A stretch of DNA of 42,790 nucleotides, from the NCBI GenBank assembly GCA_016293435.1, contig JAEDEG010000007.1, positions 1 to 42,790 of the forward strand. The letters run 5' to 3'. The notes under the pieces are model-generated. The model did not search any database, was not told the DNA's origin, and worked only from the letters and a program-made list of their open reading frames with translations. The position numbers and the translations under genes were made by a program. Origin of the DNA: Clostridia bacterium (GTDB lineage Bacteria; Bacillota; Clostridia; UMGS1810). Of the stretch, positions 34,308-42,053 are shown piece after piece (the stretch's first letter is position 1; every line of letters starts with the position of its first letter).

Positions 34308-35471
34308 TTAATGAAGTTTTGATAACAAATCTTGAAGAAAAAATTCCTTTGAAAAATTATGCTGATAATACAAATATGCATTTCTTCCAAAAGTTTTTTT
34401 GTCCATAACAATAAACTTTCTGACATTCTCTGCAAGTGTTTCCGCGCTTTCGGCAGCACCGCAAATGCCGCAGTTTGCGTCATGGATAATCATTGGTGTT
34501 TCACCATCAATAGCCCCTATAATTGGCTTGCCGGCTGCCAAATATGTCTGAACCTTGCCGGGCAATGTTAAATTCAAAACGGGATTTTTCTGCATTGTAA
34601 CAAGCATAGCATCGGCCATTGCATAATATTTCGGCATCTCCTCAAGAGGCTTTCTCCCATAAAACAATACATTTGATAAATGTGAAGCTTGTCTCTTTAA
34701 ATGTTCATATTCGGAACCATCACCCACAATATGCCAACGCAAGTTCTCTATATCCTGCGTCATATCCGCTGCGCGAATTATCGTATCAACGCACTGCGCT
34801 ATACCAAGATTTCCGGCAAACATCAAATCAATATATTTATCTGGTTCTTTTTTGCACAGCTCCGGGGTAAAAATAGTTTCTGCATACTGCGGTAAATATT
34901 CGGTATTTTTAATTCCAAACTCTTTCCCAAAATAATCAGCAAAGGATTTGGAAGTAATCAAAATTTTATCTGCCTGCATATATATTTTTTTTGAAATCTT
35001 GTGAAAAATTTTGTAAATAAAACTACCTCTTTTTATACCTCCGGCAACAAGACTTTCGGGCCACAAATCAAGGCAATAAATGACGAGTTTTTTATTATAT
35101 TTCTTTTTGTATATGATACCTGCATTAGACATCATTACCGGTGAAAGTTGATTTACAAATACCACATCGTAATCTTCCTTAAGTCTATTTACATATCTGG
35201 AAGAAGATAATGCGTAACTATAGTAATTGAGAAAACGGTAAATTATACCGTGTTTTCGACCAATAGTAAAACACCTATGTATTTCCACACCATTTAATAA
35301 TTCATCGCGTTTTTCACCTTTACGGTATCCATCATATATTTCTCCCATTGGATAATTTGGCAACCCGGTTACGACTGTTACATCATGTCCTTGCTTTGCT
35401 AATTCTTCACATATATCCGTATGCCTAAAAGGCTCGGGATAATAGTATTGACATATAACCAATATCTTCAT
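34308..35471 (-). CDS. Glycosyltransferase WbuB-like, possible L-FucNAc transferase
   Basis: A 387-residue GT4 enzyme of the WbuB/WcaI type: it begins MKILVICQYYYPEPFRHTDI, then HDVTVVTGLPNYPMGEIYDGY, a segment conserved in WbuB proteins. LMFAGNLGIAQCVDTII starts the C-terminal domain, and LTLPGKVQTYLAAGKPIIG is the donor region. E. coli O26 WbuB is an L-FucNAc transferase, and this operon makes UDP-L-FucNAc, so that donor is a reasonable inference. It starts 8 bp after the sugar transferase stop and has no clear ribosome binding site, so it is probably coupled to it. Second gene of the operon. Confidence 0.85.
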   Translation of the reverse strand: MKILVICQYYYPEPFRHTDICEELAKQGHDVTVVTGLPNYPMGEIYDGYRKGEKRDELLNGVEIHRCFTIGRKHGIIYRFLNYYSYALSSSRYVNRLKEDYDVVFVNQLSPVMMSNAGIIYKKKYNKKLVIYCLDLWPESLVAGGIKRGSFIYKIFHKISKKIYMQADKILITSKSFADYFGKEFGIKNTEYLPQYAETIFTPELCKKEPDKYIDLMFAGNLGIAQCVDTIIRAADMTQDIENLRWHIVGDGSEYEHLKRQASHLSNVLFYGRKPLEEMPKYYAMADAMLVTMQKNPVLNLTLPGKVQTYLAAGKPIIGAIDGETPMIIHDANCGICGAAESAETLAENVRKFIVMDKKTFGRNAYLYYQHNFSKEFFLQDLLSKLH

Positions 35472-35479
35472 TTCATTAT

Positions 35480-36133
35480 TTATCGTGGACTGTTTTCTTT
35501 CACTCTTACGATTTCTCCTTCCTTAATTTCATTAGTACTGCCTTCAATAACACCTTTATGACAAAGAACAGATTTGATTGTACGGAAAAAACAACGGCAA
35601 TCCATTAAAACCCCACGAAAATGTCCTTCATTGAGAACCGCGGTATATTCGCCATCTAATTTTGCTTTTATGTCAATCGGCAATTCATCTCGCCCATTTA
35701 TCTGCGCCCATCCTGTAAGTCCCGGTTTAATATCATTCGCACCGTATTTATCACGTTCTGTAATTAAATCATATTGATTCCAAAGCGCGGGACGCGGACC
35801 GATAATTGACATATGTCCGAATAATATATCGTAAATCTGCGGTAGTTCATCAATACTCAATATGCGCATAATACGACCTACCTTAGTTATGTATTGTTCG
35901 GGGTTTTCGAGCATATGTGTCGGAATATCCGGTGTATTTTTTTTCATACTTCTGAATTTATGCAGCCAAAATTCTTTTTTATCTTTTCCAATCCTCTTTT
36001 GTTTAAAGAAAATAGGCCCGGGGTCATCAATGTATATAATCACCCCAACGATTATAAACACCGGTAGTAATACAATTGCTCCGATAAACGAAAGAACTGT
36101 ATCGATTATCCTCTTAACAATATTTTTATACAT
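35480..36133 (-). CDS. Initiating sugar-phosphate transferase (monotopic PGT, CapM/PglC-like)
   Basis: Transfers the first sugar phosphate of the repeat unit to undecaprenyl phosphate. It is 217 residues. One N-terminal re-entrant hydrophobic helix lies at about 9-32 (IDTVLSFIGAIVLLPVFIIVG). Then come FFKQKRIGKDKKEFWLHKFRSM (KxxRxG region), the D-E pair in LSIDELPQ, MSIIGPRPALW, and the PGLTGWAQINGRDELP block typical of CapM/PglC. The first sugar may be a bacillosamine/D-FucNAc-type sugar made with the PglF-like protein at 5767, but an aminotransferase or reductase for that route is not in the window. First intact gene of the operon. Confidence 0.9.
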   Translation of the reverse strand: MYKNIVKRIIDTVLSFIGAIVLLPVFIIVGVIIYIDDPGPIFFKQKRIGKDKKEFWLHKFRSMKKNTPDIPTHMLENPEQYITKVGRIMRILSIDELPQIYDILFGHMSIIGPRPALWNQYDLITERDKYGANDIKPGLTGWAQINGRDELPIDIKAKLDGEYTAVLNEGHFRGVLMDCRCFFRTIKSVLCHKGVIEGSTNEIKEGEIVRVKENSPR

Positions 36134-36224
36134 ATCAATGGTTCCTCACATTTTGTCCTCAGAGCAATATTCTCTAAAATTTATAGGTTTTTGCCCTGAT
36201 GGATTTTTTATGATAATTAACTGT

Positions 36225-36425
36225 TTATTCTTTTTTAGAGTTGACAAACAGACTATAGGCATTAACATCATCATTTTTAAACACGGTTTCGCTATGTATT
36301 TTTGCTTCGGCAGGTACCAAGGTATTTCCTGACACTGTTGCACTGCAATCCACATGAACGCCTTCGCAGCACACACTATAATGATTCACCACGCTTCCTG
36401 CAGAAAGAATACACCCATATGTTAT
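36225..36425 (-). pseudogene. C-terminal remnant of a PglD/NeuD-like sugar acyltransferase
   Basis: About 65 codons ending in TAA at 36225 read GCILSAGSVVNHYSV-CCEGVHVDCSATVSGN-TLVPAEAKIHS, the end of a left-handed beta-helix acyltransferase of the NeuD/PglD family. The nucleotide-binding N-terminal domain (about 130 residues) is absent, replaced by the operon promoter region. The frame opens at ATG 36455, but that lies at the -10 box itself, so it cannot be translated from this promoter. PglD normally stands beside the PglC-type transferase, just as here. A gene truncated by rearrangement of the operon front. Confidence 0.7.
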
Positions 36426-36453
36426 CGTAAAAAATTTAAATAATACATATTTC

Positions 36454-36482
36454 ATTATAGCATGACTTTAGATAATCGTCAA
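36454..36482 (-). promoter_or_regulatory. Promoter of the polysaccharide operon (minus strand)
   Basis: Read on the minus strand: TTGACG (36482-36477), 17-bp spacer, TATAAT (36459-36454). The transcript would start near 36447 and carry about 310 nt of leader, including the PglD remnant, before the sugar transferase ATG at 36133. Good candidate for the start of a ~20-kb operon. Confidence 0.7.
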
Positions 36483-36617
36483 TAATTTTGTTGTATTTTT
36501 ACTCATTTTTTACGTCAATTTAAAACGAATGTTTTACAAATGCTTGTGGCACGCGTGGGAAACTCTATGAAAGTTCTTTGTATCCGTACGGTTTTTGCAG
36601 GGGATTTTTAAACGTAT

Positions 36618-36646
36618 TTGACAAAAATAGAATTATACAGTATACT
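36618..36646 (+). promoter_or_regulatory. Promoter candidate upstream of the SLH esterase gene
   Basis: TTGACA (36618-36623), 17-bp spacer, TATACT (36641-36646), on the plus strand and divergent from the polysaccharide promoter 135 bp away. It leaves a leader of about 220 nt before ATG 36876, in which I see only AT-rich sequence. A weaker TTGTAG-18-TATATT (36802-36831) lies closer to the gene. Confidence 0.55.
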
Positions 36647-36875
36647 ATTTTTGTATAGGAGATAATGGTCTTTTTATTTGCTCGAATAACTTCATACCAT
36701 CAATTCATGCGATGATGAACAGATATTTAATGCATATTTATTATAAAAAATTTTTGAAGTCAAGATAAATGACAAATCAGTGCTGTTATTACATATATTG
36801 GTTGTAGAAAAATTGTATGTTTTGGTATATTATTAATTTAATATAATAACAAATAAAAAAGGAAGAAGGAGAAAA

Positions 36876-38873
36876 ATGAAAAGAATTATTAGCTTATTTA
36901 CAGTGGTTTTTATTGCTGTGTTTTCAGTTTTTAACACAGCGGCAGCACAAGGCAATTCCGTTTTGCCGTCAGAGGTTATGAGTGCAAATGTCTACAATGC
37001 ATCAAACGGAATAATGCTTCCGTACAGGCTGTATGTTCCTCAGGAATATACAAGTGATAAAGAATATTCATTTCTTTTGTTTTTGCATGGTGCGGGAAAC
37101 AGGGGAGATGACAATTTAAATCAGATTTCCGAAAATACAGGCCTAATAGAGAGAATTATCGGCGGAGAAAAAGTTACATACGGCAATGAGAGCATAGACA
37201 CATCAAAAGAATTTATTATAGTTGCTCCCCAGTGCGGCAAGGATTATCAGTGGGTGGATACTCCCTGGGGTAAATCACCCGATCCTTCGTACAGCACAGA
37301 TGAAATACCCGAAAGCAAATATATGGCTGCTCTCAATGAGCTTTTGGATGAGTTATTTGTAAAGTACAATATAGATGAACAGAGGCAATATGTAACAGGC
37401 TTGTCGATGGGCGGCTTTGGTACATGGGATTTGCTTGTAAGACAGCCTGACAGATGGGCGGCTGCAATTCCCATGGGAGGCGCCGCAGATGTTGACAAGG
37501 CGGAGCTTATTAAAGATATTCCGATTTGGACCTTCCATCAAATTTTGGACAGTGTGGTTTTGTCGGAGGGTACACAAAGAATTGTGGCAAGACTTGCGCA
37601 GCTCGGCGGGAACATTAAGTTTACACCGTATTTTGATTTGCAGCACAACGCATGGACAAAGGGCTATGCCGAAGAAGACTTGCTCGAATGGCTGTATTCC
37701 CAAAAAAGAAGCGATGAAGAAGTTAAAATTGCTTTTGTAGGTGACAGCATAACATACGGAGCCGAGCTTAAAGACAGAGACACAGAGTCTTTCCCTGCAC
37801 TTATAAAGGAAAAGCTTAAGGGAAACGCTGTTGTGGAAAATTTCGGCGTGTCGGCAAGATCTGCATTAAAAAGTGCAAAGTACCCCTACACCGATACGGA
37901 GGAATATAAAAAATCTCTTGAGTTTAATCCCGATATTTTGTTTGTTATGCTTGGTACAAACGATATTAAAACGGAAAACTGGACAGATGGTGCAGTCAAC
38001 TATGAAAAGGATTACATCGATCTTATAGAAAGCTATAAAAGCTTGAATCCCAATTTAAAAATATATCTTGGCATACCTCCGAGAATATTTAAAGATAATG
38101 TTTACGGTGAGAGATCAACCACGGTTTTGGAGAACGAAGGCTTTCCGAAAATGTATGCCGTAGCCGAAAAGGTGGGAGCAGAAATTGTGGATATATTTTC
38201 CGAAACACTTCCCTACGAGGAATATTTCCCCGATTTTCTGCATCCCGATGAACGCGGGCACAAAATTATTGCAGAGCTTGTATATGAAAAGATGGCTCCC
38301 TACTTTAATAAAAACGAAATAAACAAAGCACCTTTTGATACGGCATCGGACTGGGCAAAAAAAGAGCTTTCGCTTGCATCTGCCATAGGATTAATGCCCG
38401 AAATCGTAACCGAGGATTTGCAAAAGAATATTACAAGAGAAGAATTTTGTGAGAGCGTAATAAAAATCATACCGAAAAGCACAGAAGGATACAGAACGGC
38501 GCATTTTACCGATACGGACAACGAATTTATAAATCGTGCATATTCTGTGGGCGTTGTAAACGGAGTATCCGAAGATTGCTTTAATCCCGACAGCTTTATA
38601 ACGCGTGAGGAAATTTGTGCTATGCTGCACCGTGCATACAAAATAACCGTCAGTGACGCATCCTTTGAAAAAGAGAGCGTTATTCCCGACCTGGAGGATA
38701 TCTCAGATTGGGCAAAGGACAGTGTTTCGTTTATGAACAAGGCGGGAATAGTTTTGGGCGATGAAAACGGCATGATAAAACCCCTTGATTATACAAGCAG
38801 AGAACAGGGGATTGCACTTGTATACAGAACATTTATAAGCGCCGGCTGCTATGGTAAAATTAAGGCTCAATAA
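36876..38873 (+). CDS. Secreted double esterase (alpha/beta-hydrolase + SGNH) with three SLH domains
   Basis: A 665-residue exported protein. Signal peptide 1-25 (ends AAAQG). Domain 1 (30-277) is a CE1/phospholipase-like alpha/beta-hydrolase: LHGAGNRGDDN at 70-80, GLSMGG with S177, D225 in QILDSVV and H257 in QHNAW, so the triad is complete. Domain 2 (283-477) is an SGNH esterase: GDSITYG (S291), GTND (N362), DFLHPDE (D453, H456). Three S-layer homology repeats follow (about 488-530, 541-590, 605-655; ITREEF, ITREEI and TSREQG motifs), anchoring it to the wall polymer. GGAAGAAGGAG precedes the ATG. Probable surface-bound enzyme removing acetyl or feruloyl esters from plant polysaccharides. 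Confidence 0.88.
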   Translation: MKRIISLFTVVFIAVFSVFNTAAAQGNSVLPSEVMSANVYNASNGIMLPYRLYVPQEYTSDKEYSFLLFLHGAGNRGDDNLNQISENTGLIERIIGGEKVTYGNESIDTSKEFIIVAPQCGKDYQWVDTPWGKSPDPSYSTDEIPESKYMAALNELLDELFVKYNIDEQRQYVTGLSMGGFGTWDLLVRQPDRWAAAIPMGGAADVDKAELIKDIPIWTFHQILDSVVLSEGTQRIVARLAQLGGNIKFTPYFDLQHNAWTKGYAEEDLLEWLYSQKRSDEEVKIAFVGDSITYGAELKDRDTESFPALIKEKLKGNAVVENFGVSARSALKSAKYPYTDTEEYKKSLEFNPDILFVMLGTNDIKTENWTDGAVNYEKDYIDLIESYKSLNPNLKIYLGIPPRIFKDNVYGERSTTVLENEGFPKMYAVAEKVGAEIVDIFSETLPYEEYFPDFLHPDERGHKIIAELVYEKMAPYFNKNEINKAPFDTASDWAKKELSLASAIGLMPEIVTEDLQKNITREEFCESVIKIIPKSTEGYRTAHFTDTDNEFINRAYSVGVVNGVSEDCFNPDSFITREEICAMLHRAYKITVSDASFEKESVIPDLEDISDWAKDSVSFMNKAGIVLGDENGMIKPLDYTSREQGIALVYRTFISAGCYGKIKAQ

Positions 38874-38985
38874 GCCTTGTGTTTGTAGACTGTACTTAAA
38901 TTATATCATTTCATTTAGTTTATGTACAATACATTGAGAAAGTGAATGGGCTTGCAAAAATTTAAACATGCTCTCAAATCTCATA

Positions 38986-39029
38986 AAAACAGCTTTTTCT
39001 TTAGGAGAAACTAAAGAAAAAGCTGTTTT
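38986..39029. terminator. Bidirectional terminator between the SLH esterase and the isomerase cluster
   Basis: Perfect 19-bp stem: arms 38986-39004 and 39011-39029 with a 6-nt loop. A T run ends the 3' arm on the plus strand, and the A run of the 5' arm gives a T run on the minus strand. It starts 1 bp beyond the isomerase stop codon and serves both convergent genes. Confidence 0.88.
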
Positions 39030-39030
39030 T

Positions 39031-39807
39031 TTACATAAAGTTTTTATGAATATAATCACTGCTGATTTTAAGACTTTCAAATGGGTCTGCCGAGCATGTG
39101 TCCTGTTCCACAACATAGTATTTAACACCCGCATCCGCAGCTGCGGCTATTATATCATCCCAGTCGAGATTTCCGTTTCCTATTTCGGCGTAGGTTGGCA
39201 GAGTTTCGTTGGTTTCGCTGTCTTTGTACACCATAAAATCTTTTAGATGCAGTATATCAATTCTGCCCGATAGCTTTTTAATCCACTTGCACACATCTCC
39301 GCCGCCTCTTTGCACCCAGTGAGTGTCGAGCACAAAGGAGGTTGTATCGGGGTTTAGATTATCTGCAAGATAATCCATGACAATTTGTCCGTTAGAAAGC
39401 TTTATGAATTCATGGTGGTGATTGTGATATGTAAATTTGCCGCCCTTTGCCGCAATTTTTTCGCCCACGGCATTTGCCTTTTGTACAAATTCTTCATATT
39501 CTTTGAGAGTCGGAGCATAAAAACCGCCTATACCCATGATTTTGGTACCCAAAAGCTCGTGATTTTTGTAGGCGGTATCAAAATCGTTTACCATAAGCTC
39601 AAAATTTTCATGCGTACCCACAATCTCAATGCCTTCTTCTTTGGCAAGCTCGCCAAATTGGTCATAAGTGATGTGACATCCTGCCGTTTGAGCCTGGTCA
39701 TATCCAAGTGCCTTGATTCTTCTAAAGCTTTCTTTTATATCTGCCGGGGTTTTCATAAAATCTCTGATTGTATAGAGCTGAACGCCCAATTTTTCGATTT
39801 TGCTCAT
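39031..39807 (-). CDS. Sugar phosphate isomerase/epimerase family protein (xylose isomerase-like TIM barrel)
   Basis: A 258-residue cytosolic TIM barrel with metal-site residues. It begins KLGVQLYTIRDFMKTP and has GTHENFELM, YHNHHHEF, VLDTHWVQRGGGD, ILHLKDFMV and VVEQDTC at the expected strand ends; these supply the His, Glu and Asp metal ligands. AAAAGGAG precedes the ATG. Last gene of the minus-strand cluster, 15 bp after the oxidoreductase. It resembles the partial protein at 42047 (shared IDVLHLKDF/YHNH pattern), so the two are probably paralogues. Such enzymes work with Gfo/Idh/MocA dehydrogenases in inositol or unusual-sugar breakdown; substrate not known. Confidence 0.85.
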   Translation of the reverse strand: MSKIEKLGVQLYTIRDFMKTPADIKESFRRIKALGYDQAQTAGCHITYDQFGELAKEEGIEIVGTHENFELMVNDFDTAYKNHELLGTKIMGIGGFYAPTLKEYEEFVQKANAVGEKIAAKGGKFTYHNHHHEFIKLSNGQIVMDYLADNLNPDTTSFVLDTHWVQRGGGDVCKWIKKLSGRIDILHLKDFMVYKDSETNETLPTYAEIGNGNLDWDDIIAAAADAGVKYYVVEQDTCSADPFESLKISSDYIHKNFM

Positions 39808-39822
39808 CGTTTACTTCTCCTT

Positions 39823-40893
39823 TTAGATGTTAGTTTTTATAACTTCCTGTTTTTCATGAGACTCAAAGGCAGCCTCCATAACCTTCATAACTCTCAAAGC
39901 CTGCTCGGGCTTTATAGTAAGCTCTGCCTTGCCCTCAATAGCATCGCAAAGCTGATTGTATACAGGTCTTAAATTGTCGATAACATCCTCAGGCTCTGTG
40001 AGCTCAATTGTTTCAACCGAGTTGGCATTTCGCGGTGCCATGGTTTTGGTGGGACCTGCTTTTGTATAAAAAATCTCTTCATCCCATTTATTTTCTTTAT
40101 CAATACATCTCACAACTCTGCCGGTGCAGTCCCAATCATCAATCTGCAAAGTGCCTTCGGTACCGAGCACATACCACCTCGGATGGGTGATATAGTTGTT
40201 GGTAGACACCTCAATATGAGCCAGAAGCCCGCTTTCAAAGGTTATATCCAAGCGGAAATTGTCATCAACCTCCGGATAGTCAATACTAAACATTTTGCAA
40301 AATACCTGAGTGACCTTTTCGTTTGTCATATACATAATCTGGTCAATAAGGTGCACACCCCAGTCGAGCATCATGCCGCCGCCAAGTGACTTTATTGTGC
40401 GCCAGCCTGATGGCATACCTCTCGAACCCTCAACTCTCGACTCTATCACATACGGCTTTCCTATAAGTCCTTTTTCGAGGGTTCTTTTCATCAGCACATA
40501 GTCCTTGTTGGTGCGTCTGTTCTGGTCTATTGTAAACACTCTGCCATATTTTTGAGCTGCCTGCATAATTTCTGTGAGCTCCTCCGAAGATACGGTAGCC
40601 GGTTTTTCGCACACAACGTGCTTGCCGGCCTTGAGTGCGGCTATTGAGAGGTCTTTGTGAGCTTCGTTGGTTGTTGCCACAAGAATTATGTCAATTTCGC
40701 TGTCCGACAAAATTTCGTTTAGTGTGTCATACCACTTAAAGCCATAGGAGAGGGTTTCTGCCTTTTTGTCCGGATTTATGTCATAAATTCCGTGTATAAC
40801 AATTCTTTCAAATTTTTTGTCATGAAGCTCGGTTTTGTGGTGGTGCGCCATACCGCCAAAACCGATAATTCCAAGCTTATATACCTTTTCCAT
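39823..40893 (-). CDS. Gfo/Idh/MocA-family NAD(P)-dependent oxidoreductase
   Basis: A 356-residue dehydrogenase of sugars or cyclitols. The N-terminal Rossmann motif GIIGFGGMAHHH is followed by ATTNEAHKDLS and the family signature CEKPATVSSEEL with the catalytic-region Lys (EKP). GGGMMLDWGVHLIDQIMY carries the conserved D-x3-H of the C-terminal domain. The ATG at 40893 shares a base with the preceding TAA stop (TAATG), indicating coupling. GTG 40905 with AAAGGTG upstream is an alternative four-residue longer start. Sits between two TIM-barrel isomerases, fitting an oxidise-isomerise pathway for a sugar. Confidence 0.88.
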   Translation of the reverse strand: MEKVYKLGIIGFGGMAHHHKTELHDKKFERIVIHGIYDINPDKKAETLSYGFKWYDTLNEILSDSEIDIILVATTNEAHKDLSIAALKAGKHVVCEKPATVSSEELTEIMQAAQKYGRVFTIDQNRRTNKDYVLMKRTLEKGLIGKPYVIESRVEGSRGMPSGWRTIKSLGGGMMLDWGVHLIDQIMYMTNEKVTQVFCKMFSIDYPEVDDNFRLDITFESGLLAHIEVSTNNYITHPRWYVLGTEGTLQIDDWDCTGRVVRCIDKENKWDEEIFYTKAGPTKTMAPRNANSVETIELTEPEDVIDNLRPVYNQLCDAIEGKAELTIKPEQALRVMKVMEAAFESHEKQEVIKTNI

Positions 40894-41858
40894 TAAATCC
40901 ACCACATTTCACCTTTGCCTTCAAAAATCATTACTTCTTTAAGGAATACTATTGCCTTTTTGAGGCCTTCCATGGGAGACATAAGGCTGTCTTCGTGTTC
41001 AATGCTGATTGCACCGTCATAGCCAACTGTTCTTAGTGCACTCATCATGTCTTTCCAGCACTGATAGTCGTGACCGTAGCCGACTGTGCGGAATATCCAT
41101 GCGCGATCCGCTTCGTGGTCGTATGGCTTTGTATCAAGCACACCGTTGGTCTTGGTGTTGATTTCGTCTATTTTGGTGTCTTTTGCATGGAAATGATAGA
41201 TGGCATCTCCAAGCTTTTTTATTGCATACACCGGATCTATTCCTTGCCAGAAAAGGTGGCTCGGGTCAAAGTTTGCTCCGAGTATATCGCCTACAGCTTC
41301 TCTTATGCGAAGCATTGTTTCCGGATTATATACACAAAATCCCGGATGCATTTCAAAAGCAATTTTTTTGATGCCGTAGCCTTTGGCAAATTCGGCAGCT
41401 TTTTTCCAGTAGGGGATGAGCACTTCATTCCACTGATAATCAAGCACAGCGCCAAAATCATCGGGCCATGGGCAGGTTACCCAGTTGGGAGTTTTGTCCT
41501 CGGGGCTTCCGCCCGGGCAACCCGAGAATGTGATGATTGTGCTTATGTCAAGCTCCTTTGCAAGCATACAGGCTTTTTCAAAATCTGCATGAAAAGCGTC
41601 TGCAATCTTTTTGTTGGGATGCACTGCATTGCCGTGACAGCTGAGCGCAGAAATTTCAAGGTCATATTTTTTTAAAAGAGCTTTTAGGTTTTCAATTTTT
41701 TCTGCATTTCCCAAAAGATTGTCAGGATCGACATGAGCCTTTCCGGGAAAGCCGCCGCATCCAAGCTCTACAGCCTGTACACCGAGGTCATGAAGAGTTT
41801 TAAATGCTTCTTCAATGGGCAAATCTGCCAACACAGGTGAAAAAACAGATAATTTCAT
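40893..41858 (-). CDS. Sugar phosphate isomerase/epimerase family protein, IolE-like
   Basis: A 321-residue TIM barrel, longer than its neighbours. It begins MKLSVFSPVLADLPIEEAFKTL and has VELGCGGFPGKAHVDP, ALSCHGNAVHP, FEMHPGFCVYNPETML, FDPSHLFWQGIDP, FHAKDTKI and ISIEHEDSLM, which place the Glu, Asp and His metal ligands as in the AP-endonuclease-2 superfamily. GGAAAGGA is upstream of the ATG. The upstream gap (41859-42046) holds a perfect hairpin and repeat copy 2. Exact substrate unknown. Confidence 0.86.
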   Translation of the reverse strand: MKLSVFSPVLADLPIEEAFKTLHDLGVQAVELGCGGFPGKAHVDPDNLLGNAEKIENLKALLKKYDLEISALSCHGNAVHPNKKIADAFHADFEKACMLAKELDISTIITFSGCPGGSPEDKTPNWVTCPWPDDFGAVLDYQWNEVLIPYWKKAAEFAKGYGIKKIAFEMHPGFCVYNPETMLRIREAVGDILGANFDPSHLFWQGIDPVYAIKKLGDAIYHFHAKDTKIDEINTKTNGVLDTKPYDHEADRAWIFRTVGYGHDYQCWKDMMSALRTVGYDGAISIEHEDSLMSPMEGLKKAIVFLKEVMIFEGKGEMWWI

Positions 41859-41891
41859 AATATTGTTCCTTTCCGAAATTTTTGTGATTAT

Positions 41892-41926
41892 TGAAAATTG
41901 AAAGGCAGTCTGCCTTTCAATTTTCA
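41892..41926. terminator. Perfect 16-bp inverted repeat beside the repeat element
   Basis: TGAAAATTGAAAGGCA (41892-41907), 3-nt loop, exact complement 41911-41926. It lies between the two minus-strand isomerase genes, 8 bp from repeat copy 2. The arm end rich in T on either strand could allow termination, but no long T tract follows. It may instead be an RNA-processing or mRNA-stabilising hairpin. Confidence 0.5.
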
Positions 41927-41933
41927 GCTTTTA

Positions 41934-42053
41934 TTCAATAAGCGGCAAAGCCGCGTCATTCAACGTTTTCAGTGGGAGATTGAACTCCCACTGAAAAAAT
42001 TAAATGTCACCCGCCGCCTATAGAGGCGGGGGACATCTTAATTTAGTTATATT
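41934..42053. repeat. 120-bp three-hairpin intergenic repeat, copy 2
   Basis: Identical to 5427-5546, in the same plus-strand orientation, 36,507 bp away. Its right end supplies the last sense codon (ATA, Ile) and the TAA stop of the minus-strand gene ending at 42047, so the element reaches into the coding region's end. Relative to its neighbour gene it points the opposite way from copy 1, which argues against a one-way terminator role. Confidence 0.9.

Noticed and set aside
36146..36455. Two overlapping minus-strand frames as intact small genes
   Set aside because: One is a shadow frame. The other matches only the tail of a PglD-like enzyme, and its ATG lies at the predicted -10 box.
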